From contig CCRI01000005.1 of NCBI GenBank assembly GCA_000985875.1, forward strand, positions 186,001 through 250,000: 64,000 bases of DNA, read 5' to 3'. Under the pieces are notes generated by a model. It did not search any database and was not told the DNA's origin. It saw nothing but the letters and a program-made list of their open reading frames with translations. The DNA comes from Neorhizobium galegae bv. officinalis. GTDB lineage: Bacteria > Pseudomonadota > Alphaproteobacteria > Rhizobiales > Rhizobiaceae. Shown piece by piece: positions 1 through 9,174 of the stretch. The position numbers and the translations under genes are program-made. Each line of letters begins with the position of its first letter. Positions within the stretch are counted from its first letter, which is position 1.

Positions 1-18
1 GCCTGCGCAGCAGATTGG

Positions 19-930
19 TCATGCGTTGCCCCTCCCCTTGTCGAGGCCGGCGGCCTGGGCCATCGCCTTCAGCGAGGAAAGACCCATGCTCTGGTATTCG
101 AAGGGATTGCGCACGTCCGGGTCCTGTTCCGCCTCGATCACCAGCCAGCCCTCATAACCATGGTCGGCAGCGACCTTCAGCACCGGGGGGAAACTCACGC
201 CGCCTTCCTTGTCGCCCGGGACGGTGAAGACGCCACGGCGCACGCCTTCGAGAAAGGAAAGGTCATCGTTGCGCACCTGCGCGGCGATATCGGGCCGCAC
301 GTTCTTGGCATGGATATGCCCGACGCGGGCCATGTGGTTCTTCGCGGCACGCTCGGGATTGCCGCCGCCGAACAGGCAATGGCCGGTATCAAGCAGGAGC
401 TTCGCGTGCGGGCCGGTATGGGCCATCAGCCTGTCGATCTCGTCTTCGCTTTCGACGATCGTGCCCATATGGTGATGGTAGACGAGCGTGACGCCCTGCA
501 TGGCTGCAAACTCCGCCAGCGCCTCGACGCCGGCACCGAAGGATTTCCACTCGCCGTCAGCGAGTTTCGGACGGTCGTTGACCGCCTTGCCATCATCGCC
601 GTGGATGGCATTCGACGTCTCGCAGACGATGATGACCTTTGAACCCATCGCCTTGAGGAGATCGAGCGCCGGCTGCATCGCTCGTTTCTCGTCCTCAACT
701 GAGTTGACGAGAAGGTTCAGCGAATGCCAGCCGGAAACATAGCGCAGCCCGCGCGGCTCCAGCACGGCCTTCAATGCCGCCGGTTCCTGCGGGAACTTGT
801 GGCCTTTCTCGATGCCGTCAAAACCGATCTTCGCGGTCTCGTCCAGGCACTGGTCGAGGCTGATATGAGCGCCGAGCGAGCGGTCGTCGTCATTCGACCA
901 GGCGATGGGATTGGTACCGTAGAGGATCAT
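19..930 (-). CDS. iolE: Inosose dehydratase IolE
   Basis: Converts 2-keto-myo-inositol (scyllo-inosose) to 3D-trihydroxycyclohexane-1,2-dione, the second step of cytoplasmic inositol catabolism. The 303-residue product begins [11 protein letters not shown] and has the xylose-isomerase-like TIM-barrel character of the family, including the metal-site stretches YHHHMGT and LLLDTGH and the late VIEAEQD segment. I chose the ATG at 928-930 because an AGGAAAG ribosome site lies about 8 bases upstream. The in-frame ATG ten codons earlier lies inside iolD. The stop is the TGA at 19-21, so the gene is complete. It starts one base after the iolD stop, so the two are co-transcribed. iolB may follow beyond the window edge, but that is not visible. 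Confidence 0.95.
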   Translation of the reverse strand: MILYGTNPIAWSNDDDRSLGAHISLDQCLDETAKIGFDGIEKGHKFPQEPAALKAVLEPRGLRYVSGWHSLNLLVNSVEDEKRAMQPALDLLKAMGSKVIIVCETSNAIHGDDGKAVNDRPKLADGEWKSFGAGVEALAEFAAMQGVTLVYHHHMGTIVESEDEIDRLMAHTGPHAKLLLDTGHCLFGGGNPERAAKNHMARVGHIHAKNVRPDIAAQVRNDDLSFLEGVRRGVFTVPGDKEGGVSFPPVLKVAADHGYEGWLVIEAEQDPDVRNPFEYQSMGLSSLKAMAQAAGLDKGRGNA

Positions 931-931
931 G

Positions 932-2755
932 TCAGCGTCTTTCCTTGAGTGCCGCTTCATAGGCGGCGCGAGCTTGCTTGACTTCAGCGCGGCCAGAGAC
1001 CTCCGGCACCGCGACGTCCCACCAGTACCCCCCGCCTTCGGGCGTCGGATAGGGATCGGTGTCGATGACGATCACGGTTGCGACCTTGGCTTCCCTCGCG
1101 CCGTTCAATGCCGCTTCCAGGTCCGCGATCGAGGAGACCTTGCGGGCATCGGCGCCCATTGCGGCGGCATGGGCGGTGAAATCGATCTCCATCGGATTCG
1201 CCTGGTTGGTGTGGGCATAGAGATTGTTGAACTGCTCGCCGCCGGTCGCCATCTGCAGCCGGTTGATGCAGCCGTAGCCGCGGTTGTCGGTGATCACGAC
1301 GGTGATCTTGACGCCCATGGCGACGGCCGTCGCAAGCTCCGAGTTCATCATCATGTAGGAGCCGTCGCCGACCATGACGATCACGTCGCGATCCGGCTCC
1401 GCCATCTTGATGCCGAGCCCGCCGGCAATCTCGTAGCCCATGCAGGAGAAGCCGTATTCCATGTGATAGGAAAGCGGCCTGCCCGCCTTCCAGAGCTGAT
1501 GCAACTCGCCCGGCATGGTGCCGGCCGCACACATGACGACCGTGTTTTCGCGTGAGGCGCGCTGGACTGCGCCGATCACCTGCATGTCGGTCGGCAGAAG
1601 ATTGCCGTCCGTGGGGGCGGCAGTGACCGCATCCGCCTTGGCAAACCAGTCTTCCTTCAGGCTCGCATCCGCTGCCCCGAAACGATGATCGCCGAGCGCC
1701 GCGCTGATGAGCTCCAGTCCGACCTTCGCGTCCGAAACGAGCGGGATGGCCTCGTGCTTGGCACTGTCATAGGGCTGGACATTGAGCGACAGGATACGGC
1801 GCGTGGGGTTCTTGAAGAGCGCCCAGGAGCCGGTGGTGAAATCCTGGAAACGGGTGCCGACGCCAATCACCAGATCGGCATTTTCACAAACGGCATTGGC
1901 GCTCGAAGCGCCGGTCACGCCGACCGGGCCGAAATTGGATGCATGGTCCCAGGACAGCGCCGACTTGCCGGCCTGCGTCTCGACGACCGGGATATTGTGC
2001 CGGCTCGCAAACGCCGCGAGCGTCCCGGTCGCGCCGGAAAAATGCACGCCGCCGCCGGCGACGATGACCGGGTTTTTTGCGGCCCTGATCGCCTCGACCG
2101 CACGTCCAAGCTCGTTCTCATCCGGCCGCGGCCGGCGCCAATGCCAGGTCTTCGGCTCGAAGAAGCTTTCCGGATAATCATAGGCTTCGGCCTGGGTGTC
2201 CTGGCAGAAAGCCAATGTCACCGGGCCGCAATCGGCGGGATCCGTCAGGGTCCGCATGGCGCGCGGCAGCGCGGTCAGAAGGTGTTCCGGCCGGCTGATG
2301 CGGTCGAAATAGCGGCTGACCGGCCGGAAGCAGTCGTTGACGCTTGCAAGACCATCGCCGAAATCCTCGATCTGCTGCAGGACGGGATCTGGGCCGCGAT
2401 TGGCAAAGACATCGCCCGGGATGAGGAGCACCGGCAGGCGGTTCACATGCGCAAGTGCGGCCGCCGTCACCATGTTGAGCGCGCCCGGTCCGATCGAGGA
2501 GGTCACCGCCATTGCTCGGCTGCGGCGCAGCTGTTTCGAATAGGCAATCGCCGCGTGGGCCATCGACTGCTCGTTCTGACCACGATAGGTCGGCAGGTCG
2601 GACCGGATACCCGCCAGCGCCTCGCCCATGCCGGCGACATTGCCATGGCCGAAGATAGCCCAGACACCGGCGATGAAGGGAACACCCTCCTCCGTCATCT
2701 GGTTGGCGAGATAGCGCACCATCGCCTGCGCCGCGGTCAATCTCACTGTTTTCAT
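932..2755 (-). CDS. iolD: Trihydroxycyclohexane-1,2-dione acylhydrolase IolD
   Basis: Thiamine-diphosphate enzyme that hydrolytically opens the ring of 3D-(3,5/4)-trihydroxycyclohexane-1,2-dione to 5-deoxy-glucuronate. The 607 residues follow the three-domain layout of ThDP enzymes. The N-terminal pyrimidine domain carries the candidate catalytic glutamate E62 ([12 protein letters not shown]). A central domain spans roughly 210-360. The C-terminal pyrophosphate domain has the Mg/ThDP motif [11 protein letters not shown] near 461-471 and ITDNRGYG near 488-495. Length is normal for the family. The start overlaps the iolC stop by four bases (ATGA), which implies translational coupling within iolC-iolD-iolE. 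Confidence 0.96.
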   Translation of the reverse strand: MKTVRLTAAQAMVRYLANQMTEEGVPFIAGVWAIFGHGNVAGMGEALAGIRSDLPTYRGQNEQSMAHAAIAYSKQLRRSRAMAVTSSIGPGALNMVTAAALAHVNRLPVLLIPGDVFANRGPDPVLQQIEDFGDGLASVNDCFRPVSRYFDRISRPEHLLTALPRAMRTLTDPADCGPVTLAFCQDTQAEAYDYPESFFEPKTWHWRRPRPDENELGRAVEAIRAAKNPVIVAGGGVHFSGATGTLAAFASRHNIPVVETQAGKSALSWDHASNFGPVGVTGASSANAVCENADLVIGVGTRFQDFTTGSWALFKNPTRRILSLNVQPYDSAKHEAIPLVSDAKVGLELISAALGDHRFGAADASLKEDWFAKADAVTAAPTDGNLLPTDMQVIGAVQRASRENTVVMCAAGTMPGELHQLWKAGRPLSYHMEYGFSCMGYEIAGGLGIKMAEPDRDVIVMVGDGSYMMMNSELATAVAMGVKITVVITDNRGYGCINRLQMATGGEQFNNLYAHTNQANPMEIDFTAHAAAMGADARKVSSIADLEAALNGAREAKVATVIVIDTDPYPTPEGGGYWWDVAVPEVSGRAEVKQARAAYEAALKERR

Positions 2756-4680
2756 CGGCCGTTTCCTCCTCCGCTGCCTGCTCTTGCGCGCGCCGTGTCC
2801 CAGGCCGTGCAGAGTTCGCGGTATTTACGCACCATGTCGGCGATCGCCTCTTCGTCGCCGATCGCGCCGGCAAACCAGCGCCGCGCGGCATCGCCAAAAA
2901 TCGTCCGACCGACCGCAAACCCCTTCACAAGATCGAAGCGTGCCGCAGTGGCAAAGCTTTCCTCCAGCTCCGCCATCGGCGCATCGAGCCCGAGCACGAC
3001 GATGCCGCGCACATAGGGATCGTGCTTCTCGATCGCGGCGCAGGCATTCGCCCAGGCGGCCTCGCTCTTCATCGGCTCGAGCTTCCACCAGTCGGGATAG
3101 ACGCCGATCTCGTAAAAGCGCTCGATGATATCGGCAACGGTTCGATCGTTGACCGGTCCGACCTTGGAGGGGATCACCTCCAGCAGCATTTCCAGCCGGT
3201 TGCGGCGGGTGGCGGCGAACAGGCGCTGGATCACCTCTTCCTGTTCCTCCCGCATCTCGGCCGGATCATCGGGATGGTAGAAGCAGAGAACCTTGGCGAC
3301 ATTCTCGACCGGCCATTCCGCGATGCCGCCGAAATCAGGACCAAGCTCGGGCTCCAGGGTAAGCGGGCGCGAGCCCGGCCATTCCACCGGCCGGCCGATC
3401 CACAAGCCCGTGCCCGTCGCCTTGTAAAGCGTCTCGCGGCCAAGCCGCCCATCGCAGAGAATACCGTAGCCCTGCCTGCCATCCGAAACGTCGAGCGCGG
3501 CCTTCAGGCAGAGTGCCTTGAACTCGTCGATCCGCTCCGAACTCTGGCCCGCCTCGTCGGCGATCGTTTCGAGCTGCATGCGGTGATCGAAGGCGAAGAC
3601 CCGCAATTGCGGCCACTCGCCCGTCCGGTTGGTCGACCAGTGAACCTGCTCCAGCGCGCCGTCCTTGCGCAGCGCCTTGTCCCGGATGCCGGTGCGAAAG
3701 AAATACTGCAGCTCTTCCCAGCTTGGATAGGCCGGCGTGCAGCCGTGGCGCGAGACGGCGAAGGCGCCGCAGGCATTGGCGTATTTCAGCGCCGTCGGCC
3801 AGTCCTCGCCGGTGAGCCAGCCCTTCAGCAGACCTGCCATGAAGCCGTCGCCGGCGCCGAGCACGTTGAAGACCTCGATCGGAAAACCTTGGCCGGTTTG
3901 CCCCTTGTCGAGACTGTCCGGAATCTCGCCTTCGAAGACGACCGCGCCCATCGGCCCGCGTTTGCAGACCAGCGTCGCCTTGGAGACGGCACGAACCGCC
4001 CTCAGCGCCTCGAGCGTATCGGTCGAACCGCCGGCGATATGGAATTCCTCTTCCGTACCCACCAGCAGGTCGAACAGATGCAGGCTCGATTGCAGCTTGG
4101 CGGTCACCTTGCCGGACTCGATAAAGCGGCTTTCGCCGGCCTCATGGCCCGCAAGGCCCCACAGGTTCGGGCGATAATCAATGTCGAGGGCCGTGCGGGC
4201 GCCATTCTCGCGGGCGAGCCGCAGCGCCTTCAAGACGGCGGCTTCGGTATTCGGGTGGGAGAGATGGGTACCCGTGGCGCAGACGCAGCCCGCTTCTGCA
4301 ATAAAGCCGGGATCGATATCGTCTTCGCAAAGCGCCATGTCGGCGCAGTTCTCGCGATAGAAGATCAGCGGAAACTGGTGCTGGTCGCGGATGCCGAGCA
4401 AAACGAGCGCCGTCAGGCGCTCGGGATCGGTCCTGACGCCGCGCACGTCGACCTTCTCGCGGATCAGCTGCTCGCGAATGAACCGGCCCATATGCTCGGC
4501 GCCGACGCGGGTGATCAGCGCCGATTTCAGCCCGAGCCTTGCCGCACCCGCGGCGATGTTGGTCGGCGAGCCGCCGATATATTTGTTGAAGGAGGCCATA
4601 TCCTCCAGACGCCCGCCGACCTGCACGCCGTAAAGATCAACGGACGAACGGCCGATCGTGATGAGATCCAGTGACGCCAA
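2752..4680 (-). CDS. iolC: Bifunctional 5-dehydro-2-deoxygluconokinase / DUF2090 aldolase-like protein IolC
   Basis: The N-terminal PfkB sugar kinase (about residues 1-325) phosphorylates 5-dehydro-2-deoxygluconate. It shows the GGSPTNIAAGAARLG motif near 36-50 and the ATP/catalytic signature GAGDGF at 275-280, with D278 as candidate base. The C-terminal half (about 330-642) matches the DUF2090 domain fused to IolC in many Proteobacteria and predicted to be a TIM-barrel aldolase in place of a separate IolJ; that role is family inference. The ATG follows a GGAGGAAAT-type ribosome site. It is the first gene of the leftward iolCDE operon, with a palindromic operator candidate about 90 bases upstream. 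Confidence 0.94.
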   Translation of the reverse strand: MASLDLITIGRSSVDLYGVQVGGRLEDMASFNKYIGGSPTNIAAGAARLGLKSALITRVGAEHMGRFIREQLIREKVDVRGVRTDPERLTALVLLGIRDQHQFPLIFYRENCADMALCEDDIDPGFIAEAGCVCATGTHLSHPNTEAAVLKALRLARENGARTALDIDYRPNLWGLAGHEAGESRFIESGKVTAKLQSSLHLFDLLVGTEEEFHIAGGSTDTLEALRAVRAVSKATLVCKRGPMGAVVFEGEIPDSLDKGQTGQGFPIEVFNVLGAGDGFMAGLLKGWLTGEDWPTALKYANACGAFAVSRHGCTPAYPSWEELQYFFRTGIRDKALRKDGALEQVHWSTNRTGEWPQLRVFAFDHRMQLETIADEAGQSSERIDEFKALCLKAALDVSDGRQGYGILCDGRLGRETLYKATGTGLWIGRPVEWPGSRPLTLEPELGPDFGGIAEWPVENVAKVLCFYHPDDPAEMREEQEEVIQRLFAATRRNRLEMLLEVIPSKVGPVNDRTVADIIERFYEIGVYPDWWKLEPMKSEAAWANACAAIEKHDPYVRGIVVLGLDAPMAELEESFATAARFDLVKGFAVGRTIFGDAARRWFAGAIGDEEAIADMVRKYRELCTAWDTARARAGSGGGNGR

Positions 4681-4765
4681 GATTTCCTCCCTCGCTGCGG
4701 CGGGACTCCATGCCCCGTCGATAGCGCCCGGAACCGGCCGATCCTCCCCGGCCGCCTCCAGTCAG

Positions 4766-4787
4766 AAATGGACTATAAATTCCATTT
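4766..4787. promoter_or_regulatory. Candidate IolR operator upstream of iolC
   Basis: Perfect 7-base arms AAATGGA and TCCATTT are separated by 8 bases, in an AT-rich stretch 86 bases before the iolC start. The core GGAC-N6-TTCC differs by one base from GGAA-N6-TTCC, which I recall as the reported site of the RpiR-type IolR of Sinorhizobium meliloti. Binding is inferred. Confidence 0.55.
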
Positions 4788-4809
4788 TTTAAGATTTCAA
4801 CATAAACAT

Positions 4810-5622
4810 TCACTCGGATCGCTTTGTGCCCACCGCGACCGACAGCACGATGGCCAGACAGAGTGTCGCCGACAGCGAACGGAACGCGCCGAAATCAACC
4901 TCCGAGACTGAAAGTGTGATCGTTTCGAACTTCCGCAAGGGGCTGACGATCGTATCCGTCAAGGCCACGACCGGGATGCCGCGCGCGCTCACCGCCTCGA
5001 CCATATCGACCGTCTCTGCCGAATAGGGAGAAAAGGTGACCGCCAGCAGCACGTCGCCGGTCCGGATGGCATTGTGGTTGTCGAGCCCGCCGACGCCGGA
5101 ATGCAGCATGGCCGGGACGTTCATCTTCTCGAACGCATAGGAGATGTAGCTTGCGACCGGAAAGGAACGCCTGAGACCGATGATGTGGATCATCTGGGCT
5201 TTCGCCAGGGTGTCGACGGCGTCGTCCAGGGTCTTTGCGTCGATCGTCTTCAGGAGGTTTTCGAGCGACGCGCGGCCCGCATCGACGAACTCGCCCAGCA
5301 GCGCGGAAGCGCTGCCCTCGGCCTTTTCCCGCAGATGTTTCAGTCGCGTCGAATAGTCCGGCCAGCCGCCCGCGTAGAACTCGCGAAACAGCCGCTGCAT
5401 TTCGGAGAATCCGGAAAAACCGAGAATCCGGCAGAAGCGCATGAAGGCCGACGGCTGTACGCCCGCGCCTTCCGCCATCTCGGCCACCGTAGAGACCGCA
5501 ATCCGGTCCTTGTTGGCCGCGACATAGTCGGCGCATTGCCGCAGCCGCTTCGGCAGGCTTTCCGAAACGTCGATCAGCCGTTCTTCGAATTGCTTGATGC
5601 TGGCCGGCGCCCTGTCCTCCAT
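4810..5622 (-). CDS. iolR: RpiR/MurR-family regulator of inositol catabolism
   Basis: The 270-residue repressor-type protein has an N-terminal RpiR helix-turn-helix (about 15-85, with STVAEMAEGAGVQPSAFMRFCRILGFSGF) and a C-terminal SIS sugar-binding domain (about 130-255, with HIIGLRRSFPVASY and VTFSPYSAETVDMV). Family members near iol genes repress them until an inositol breakdown intermediate binds the SIS domain. It sits between the leftward iolCDE operon (187-base gap to iolD-side iolC start region at 4680) and the divergent iolG, each with a palindrome nearby. This fits dual control of both arms plus autoregulation. The assignment to iol rests on context and on rhizobial precedent. Confidence 0.85.
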   Translation of the reverse strand: MEDRAPASIKQFEERLIDVSESLPKRLRQCADYVAANKDRIAVSTVAEMAEGAGVQPSAFMRFCRILGFSGFSEMQRLFREFYAGGWPDYSTRLKHLREKAEGSASALLGEFVDAGRASLENLLKTIDAKTLDDAVDTLAKAQMIHIIGLRRSFPVASYISYAFEKMNVPAMLHSGVGGLDNHNAIRTGDVLLAVTFSPYSAETVDMVEAVSARGIPVVALTDTIVSPLRKFETITLSVSEVDFGAFRSLSATLCLAIVLSVAVGTKRSE

Positions 5623-5673
5623 TCGGTCCTTCCGTTCTCCTTGACATGGATGAAATCACAAACTAGCAAAAAT

Positions 5674-5687
5674 AGAACATATATTCC
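5674..5687. promoter_or_regulatory. Candidate IolR operator between iolR and iolG
   Basis: AGAA-CATATA-TTCC differs by one base from GGAA-N6-TTCC. It lies in the AT-rich divergent region, 51 bases upstream of iolR and about 100 upstream of iolG. A second copy of the same imperfect type lies upstream of iolC. Confidence 0.5.
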
Positions 5688-5789
5688 AAATTTTGATTTG
5701 GACAGTCTGAAACGCAGCAGGGAAAACGGCTGCGTCGCCCGCGCAGGCGGGCCTGGCTGAAACAGCGGACAATGTCACGGGAGGACATC

Positions 5790-6785
5790 ATGGTCACGAA
5801 ACTGGCGCTTCTTGGCGCAGGCCGGATCGGCAAGGTACATGCGCGCGCCATTGCGCAGGACAAGCGGGCGAAGCTCGTCGCCGTCGTGGATGCCATGACC
5901 GATGCGGCAAAGGCAATTGCCGACAGCACCGGCTGCAAGGTCAGCACGATCGAGGCGGTCGAGGCCGATCGCGATATCGATGCCGTCATCATCTGCACAC
6001 CGACCAATACCCATGCGGACCTGATCGAACGCTTCGCCAAGGCCGGCAAGGCGATCTTCTGCGAAAAGCCGATCGACCTTGACGTGGACCGCGCCAAAGC
6101 CTGCGTCGAGACGGTGCGCAGAACCGGCGCCAAGGTAATGCTCGGCTTCAACCGCCGCTTCGATCCGCATTTCCGCGCCGTGCGGCAGGCGATCGACGAC
6201 GGCAGGATCGGCAAGGTCGAGATGGTGACCATCACCAGCCGCGATCCCGGTCCGCCGCCGGCGGAATATATCAAGGTTTCCGGCGGCATTTTTCGCGACA
6301 TGACGATCCACGACTTCGACATGGCGCGTTTCCTGCTCGGTGAAGAAATCCACAGCGTCATGGCGTCCGGCGCCGTGCTGGTCGATCCGAAAATCGGCGA
6401 GCTTGGCGACTATGACAGCGCAAGCCTCATCCTAACGACGAAAAGCGGCAGGCAGGCCATCATCTCCAACTCCCGCCGGGCAAGCTACGGTTACGACCAG
6501 CGCATCGAGGTACACGGATCGCTCGGCTCCGTCGCCGCCGAAAACCAGCGGCCGGTCTCGATCGAGATCGCCAACAAGGACGGCTATACTCGCCCGCCCC
6601 TGCACGACTTCTTCATGACTCGTTATACCGAGGCCTATGCAGCGGAAATTTCCGCCTTCATCGACAGCCTCGAAAGCGGATCGGCCCCCTCGCCTTCCGC
6701 CGAAGACGGCGTGATCGCCCTGGCGCTCGCAGACGCGGCCCTGCGGGCCGTCAAGGAAGGCAAGTCGATCGTCATCGGCCAATAA
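5790..6785 (+). CDS. iolG: myo-Inositol 2-dehydrogenase
   Basis: NAD-dependent oxidation of myo-inositol to scyllo-inosose, the first step of the pathway. The 331 residues comprise a Rossmann domain with GAGRIGKVH near residue 9 and a Gfo/Idh/MocA C-terminal domain. The catalytic set is visible: K93 in CEKPIDLD, and D170 and H174 in FRDMTIHDFDMARF. This matches the Lys-Asp-His arrangement of Bacillus inositol dehydrogenase. I use the ATG at 5790 because GGGAGG lies six bases ahead; the ATG at 5772 overlaps that ribosome site. The gene is divergent from iolR and is probably under the operator at 5674-5687. Confidence 0.93.
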   Translation: MVTKLALLGAGRIGKVHARAIAQDKRAKLVAVVDAMTDAAKAIADSTGCKVSTIEAVEADRDIDAVIICTPTNTHADLIERFAKAGKAIFCEKPIDLDVDRAKACVETVRRTGAKVMLGFNRRFDPHFRAVRQAIDDGRIGKVEMVTITSRDPGPPPAEYIKVSGGIFRDMTIHDFDMARFLLGEEIHSVMASGAVLVDPKIGELGDYDSASLILTTKSGRQAIISNSRRASYGYDQRIEVHGSLGSVAAENQRPVSIEIANKDGYTRPPLHDFFMTRYTEAYAAEISAFIDSLESGSAPSPSAEDGVIALALADAALRAVKEGKSIVIGQ

Positions 6786-6854
6786 TCACAGGCAACTGGC
6801 ATCAAAGACAGGTGTTTGAGGCGGGGAGACGAAAGCGCTTCCACAATAACGGCG

Positions 6855-6883
6855 GGCGCGGCTTTTCCACAAAAGGCCGCGCC
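6855..6883 (+). terminator. Stem-loop downstream of iolG
   Basis: GGCGCGGC-TTTT pairs with AAAA-GGCCGCGCC around a CCAC loop, with one bulge. It lies 70 bases after the iolG stop. No clear U-tract follows, so it may be a weak terminator or a 3'-end stabiliser. The rest of 6786-7069 shows no gene. Confidence 0.4.
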
Positions 6884-7069
6884 AGGATTGTCTTGCGCTG
6901 GAGCCACGTGAGCATGCATGATGGACGAAGTTCATCGCATCAGTGGATGAGCTATCCGCTCCGGGCACGAGCCTTGCGCGGAGATGTCCAAATGGCCTGC
7001 ACGATAACGTGAGAAATTGCTTGCTCGTATTGGTGCTTCAGAAGCCGGCTTAAATCGAAAGAAATTCCG

Positions 7070-8110
7070 TTGAAAGCCAAGATAGGCTTGAAAGATGTGG
7101 CTCTGGATGCCGGTGTTTCGCTCAGTACCGCGTCCCATGTTCTCAACGGAACCGCGCCCATATCCGTGGAAGTTCGAGAGCGGGTGCTCAATTCCGCGCA
7201 AAGGCTGGGATATCTGGAACAGCGCAGAAGCCGGGCGACGATCGCCACGCTTCGCACGATCCTCCTGGCGATCACCAGCGAGGCGGCGCCTCACAGCGAC
7301 GTCAATCTCGTCAGCTGGACGATGCTCAACAGCCTGCGCCAGGAATGCGAGCGCCTCAGCATCCGGATCGTCCCTTTCGTCAGCGCCGGCAGCCGGATCG
7401 ACGCAAACGAGGTGCGCCGCATGGCGCAGGCCGAAAACGTCGACGGCATCGTCATCCTCAACGACGACCGGCCGGAACTGATCCGCGCCCTCGCCGCAGG
7501 GCCTGCGCCGCTCGTCATCCTGAACGGCGAGGACCCTTCGATGCTGGTCGATACGGTCACCGGTGAAAACCGCTTCGGCGCCTGCCAGGGAACCGAGCAC
7601 CTGCTTTCGCTCGGCCATCGCCGCATCCTGCATCTGACCTGGAAGGGCAGGACCACCATCCGCCGCCGGTATGACGGCTACGCCGATGCGCATCTCGCAG
7701 CCGGCCTTGCCGTATCGCCGGAGATGATCGTCGAGGCGGAGGGATACGAACCCCACCAGGGCGAACAGGCCATCCGCCAGTTGCTTTCCGACGATCGCAG
7801 CCTGCGTGGCGCGACGGCGATCTTCTGCGCCGCCGACAACCTGGCACTCGGCTGCCTGAGGGCGCTGGCCGCATTCGGCATCCGCGTGCCGGAAGACATG
7901 TCCGTGCTCGGCTTCGACGATATCGTGCCCGGCGAGTTCAGCACGCCGCCGCTCTCGACGGTCCAACTGCCGACCGACCGGCTGGGGGCGGCCGCAATCA
8001 GCCTTCTGGAGCAGCGGCTCGTCGCCAACGATCCGCTGCGGCCGGCCTATCGGCTGGAACTCGGCTGCAAGCTGGTGCTGCGGGGCAGCGTCGCGCCGCC
8101 CCGCCGGTGA
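7070..8110 (+). CDS. LacI-family transcriptional regulator of the pectin-oligosaccharide locus
   Basis: The 346-residue product starts at a TTG. The N-terminal helix-turn-helix reads LKDVALDAGVSLSTASHVLNGTAPIS (about 5-30), and a periplasmic-binding-like ligand domain runs from about 60 to 340. The usual hinge-helix pattern (YRPN..AR.L) is replaced by YLEQRRSRATIATLR, so the operator may lack the standard central CG. The gene ends three bases before the convergent transporter gene at 8114. Its target is inferred from position to be the ABC/GH28/GH105 operon. The ribosome site before the TTG is weak (GAAAG). Confidence 0.8.
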   Translation: MKAKIGLKDVALDAGVSLSTASHVLNGTAPISVEVRERVLNSAQRLGYLEQRRSRATIATLRTILLAITSEAAPHSDVNLVSWTMLNSLRQECERLSIRIVPFVSAGSRIDANEVRRMAQAENVDGIVILNDDRPELIRALAAGPAPLVILNGEDPSMLVDTVTGENRFGACQGTEHLLSLGHRRILHLTWKGRTTIRRRYDGYADAHLAAGLAVSPEMIVEAEGYEPHQGEQAIRQLLSDDRSLRGATAIFCAADNLALGCLRALAAFGIRVPEDMSVLGFDDIVPGEFSTPPLSTVQLPTDRLGAAAISLLEQRLVANDPLRPAYRLELGCKLVLRGSVAPPRR

Positions 8111-8113
8111 ACC

Positions 8114-9172
8114 TCACTTCATTCCCGTGCCGGCAATGCCCGTCGTGATGTATTTCTGCAGGAACAGGAAGACGACCGTGACCGGCGCCAGGCTCAGGAA
8201 GGTCATGGCGAGGATGTAGTTCCACTGCACGGAGAACTCGCCCTGGAAGGCATTGAGACCGACCTGCAGGGTGAAGTTCTCCCGGCTGCTCAAGACGATG
8301 AGCGGCCAGAGGAAGTCGTTCCATCGCCACAGGACGGAAAAGATCGCCAGTACCGCGAGCGCCGGCGCCGTCAGCGGCAGGACGATGCGCCAGAAGATCC
8401 GGAACTCGCTTGCCGCGTCGACACGGGCCGCCTCGATGAGTTCATCTGGAATGGTGAGCATGTACTGGCGCAGCAGGAAGACGCCGGTCGGCGAGGCGAC
8501 CGTCGGGATGATGATGCCCCAGAGACTGTCCACCAGGCCGACGCCGACAACGACCAGATAGGCCGGGACCATGACCACCGTCAGGGGGATCATCAGCGTC
8601 GAGATGATCAGGACGAAGATCGCCTTCTCGCCCCGGAACCGGTATTTCGACAATGCGAAAGCCGCAAGCGCATTGACGACAAGCGTCAGCAGTGTCGCAA
8701 CGAAGGTGACGAAGACCGAATTCTGCAAAAAGGTGAGGAAGTCGAACCTGGTAAGCGGATCGGTATAGTTCTCCGTCGCGATGGTGAGCCGCTGGACCGG
8801 CGCGATGTTTTTGACATCGACGCTAACCGGCGGTCCGGGATTGCTCGGATCGATCATCTGCGCCTTCAGCCCGATACGCCGGACCATCGCCATCTCGCGC
8901 CGCTGACCGTCGACATCGACGGTCCAAAGGCTGAGCGGGGCGTCGAAACCCGGTACCGTCTGCTGAACCGCCGCACGCGGCAGCAGCGTCGGCGGAAAGC
9001 GGGTGATCTCGGCGGCCGGCTTGAACGAGGAAAGGCCCGCCCAGACCACCGGTACGAGCACGGCAAGCGTACCCAGGATCAGCCAGGCCCAGGAAAGAAT
9101 GTCGGTGACGCCGATGCGGCCCCGCCGGCGGGTGCGTGTCAGGAAGGCGATGGGGGATAGGCCTTGCGACAT
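8114..9172 (-). CDS. Sugar ABC transporter permease, MalG/UgpE type
   Basis: Inner-membrane permease of a CUT1 carbohydrate importer, 352 residues from MSQGLSPIAF. The EAA coupling motif that docks the ATPase is present (ELIEAARVDAASEFRIFWRIVLP). Unusually, about 95 residues of soluble, probably periplasmic, sequence lie between the first membrane segment and the rest (roughly 50-145), resembling the long loop of some MalG-like permeases. The reading frame stays open far upstream, but that part is an antisense or out-of-frame shadow of the neighbouring permease. The true start lies just upstream of the preceding gene's stop region (2-base gap). Confidence 0.9.
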   Translation of the reverse strand: MSQGLSPIAFLTRTRRRGRIGVTDILSWAWLILGTLAVLVPVVWAGLSSFKPAAEITRFPPTLLPRAAVQQTVPGFDAPLSLWTVDVDGQRREMAMVRRIGLKAQMIDPSNPGPPVSVDVKNIAPVQRLTIATENYTDPLTRFDFLTFLQNSVFVTFVATLLTLVVNALAAFALSKYRFRGEKAIFVLIISTLMIPLTVVMVPAYLVVVGVGLVDSLWGIIIPTVASPTGVFLLRQYMLTIPDELIEAARVDAASEFRIFWRIVLPLTAPALAVLAIFSVLWRWNDFLWPLIVLSSRENFTLQVGLNAFQGEFSVQWNYILAMTFLSLAPVTVVFLFLQKYITTGIAGTGMK

Positions 9173-9174
9173 GG

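Noticed and set aside
3022..4674. 550-codon open frame antisense to iolC
   Set aside because: The iolC strand has kinase motifs and operon overlaps; this frame has none.
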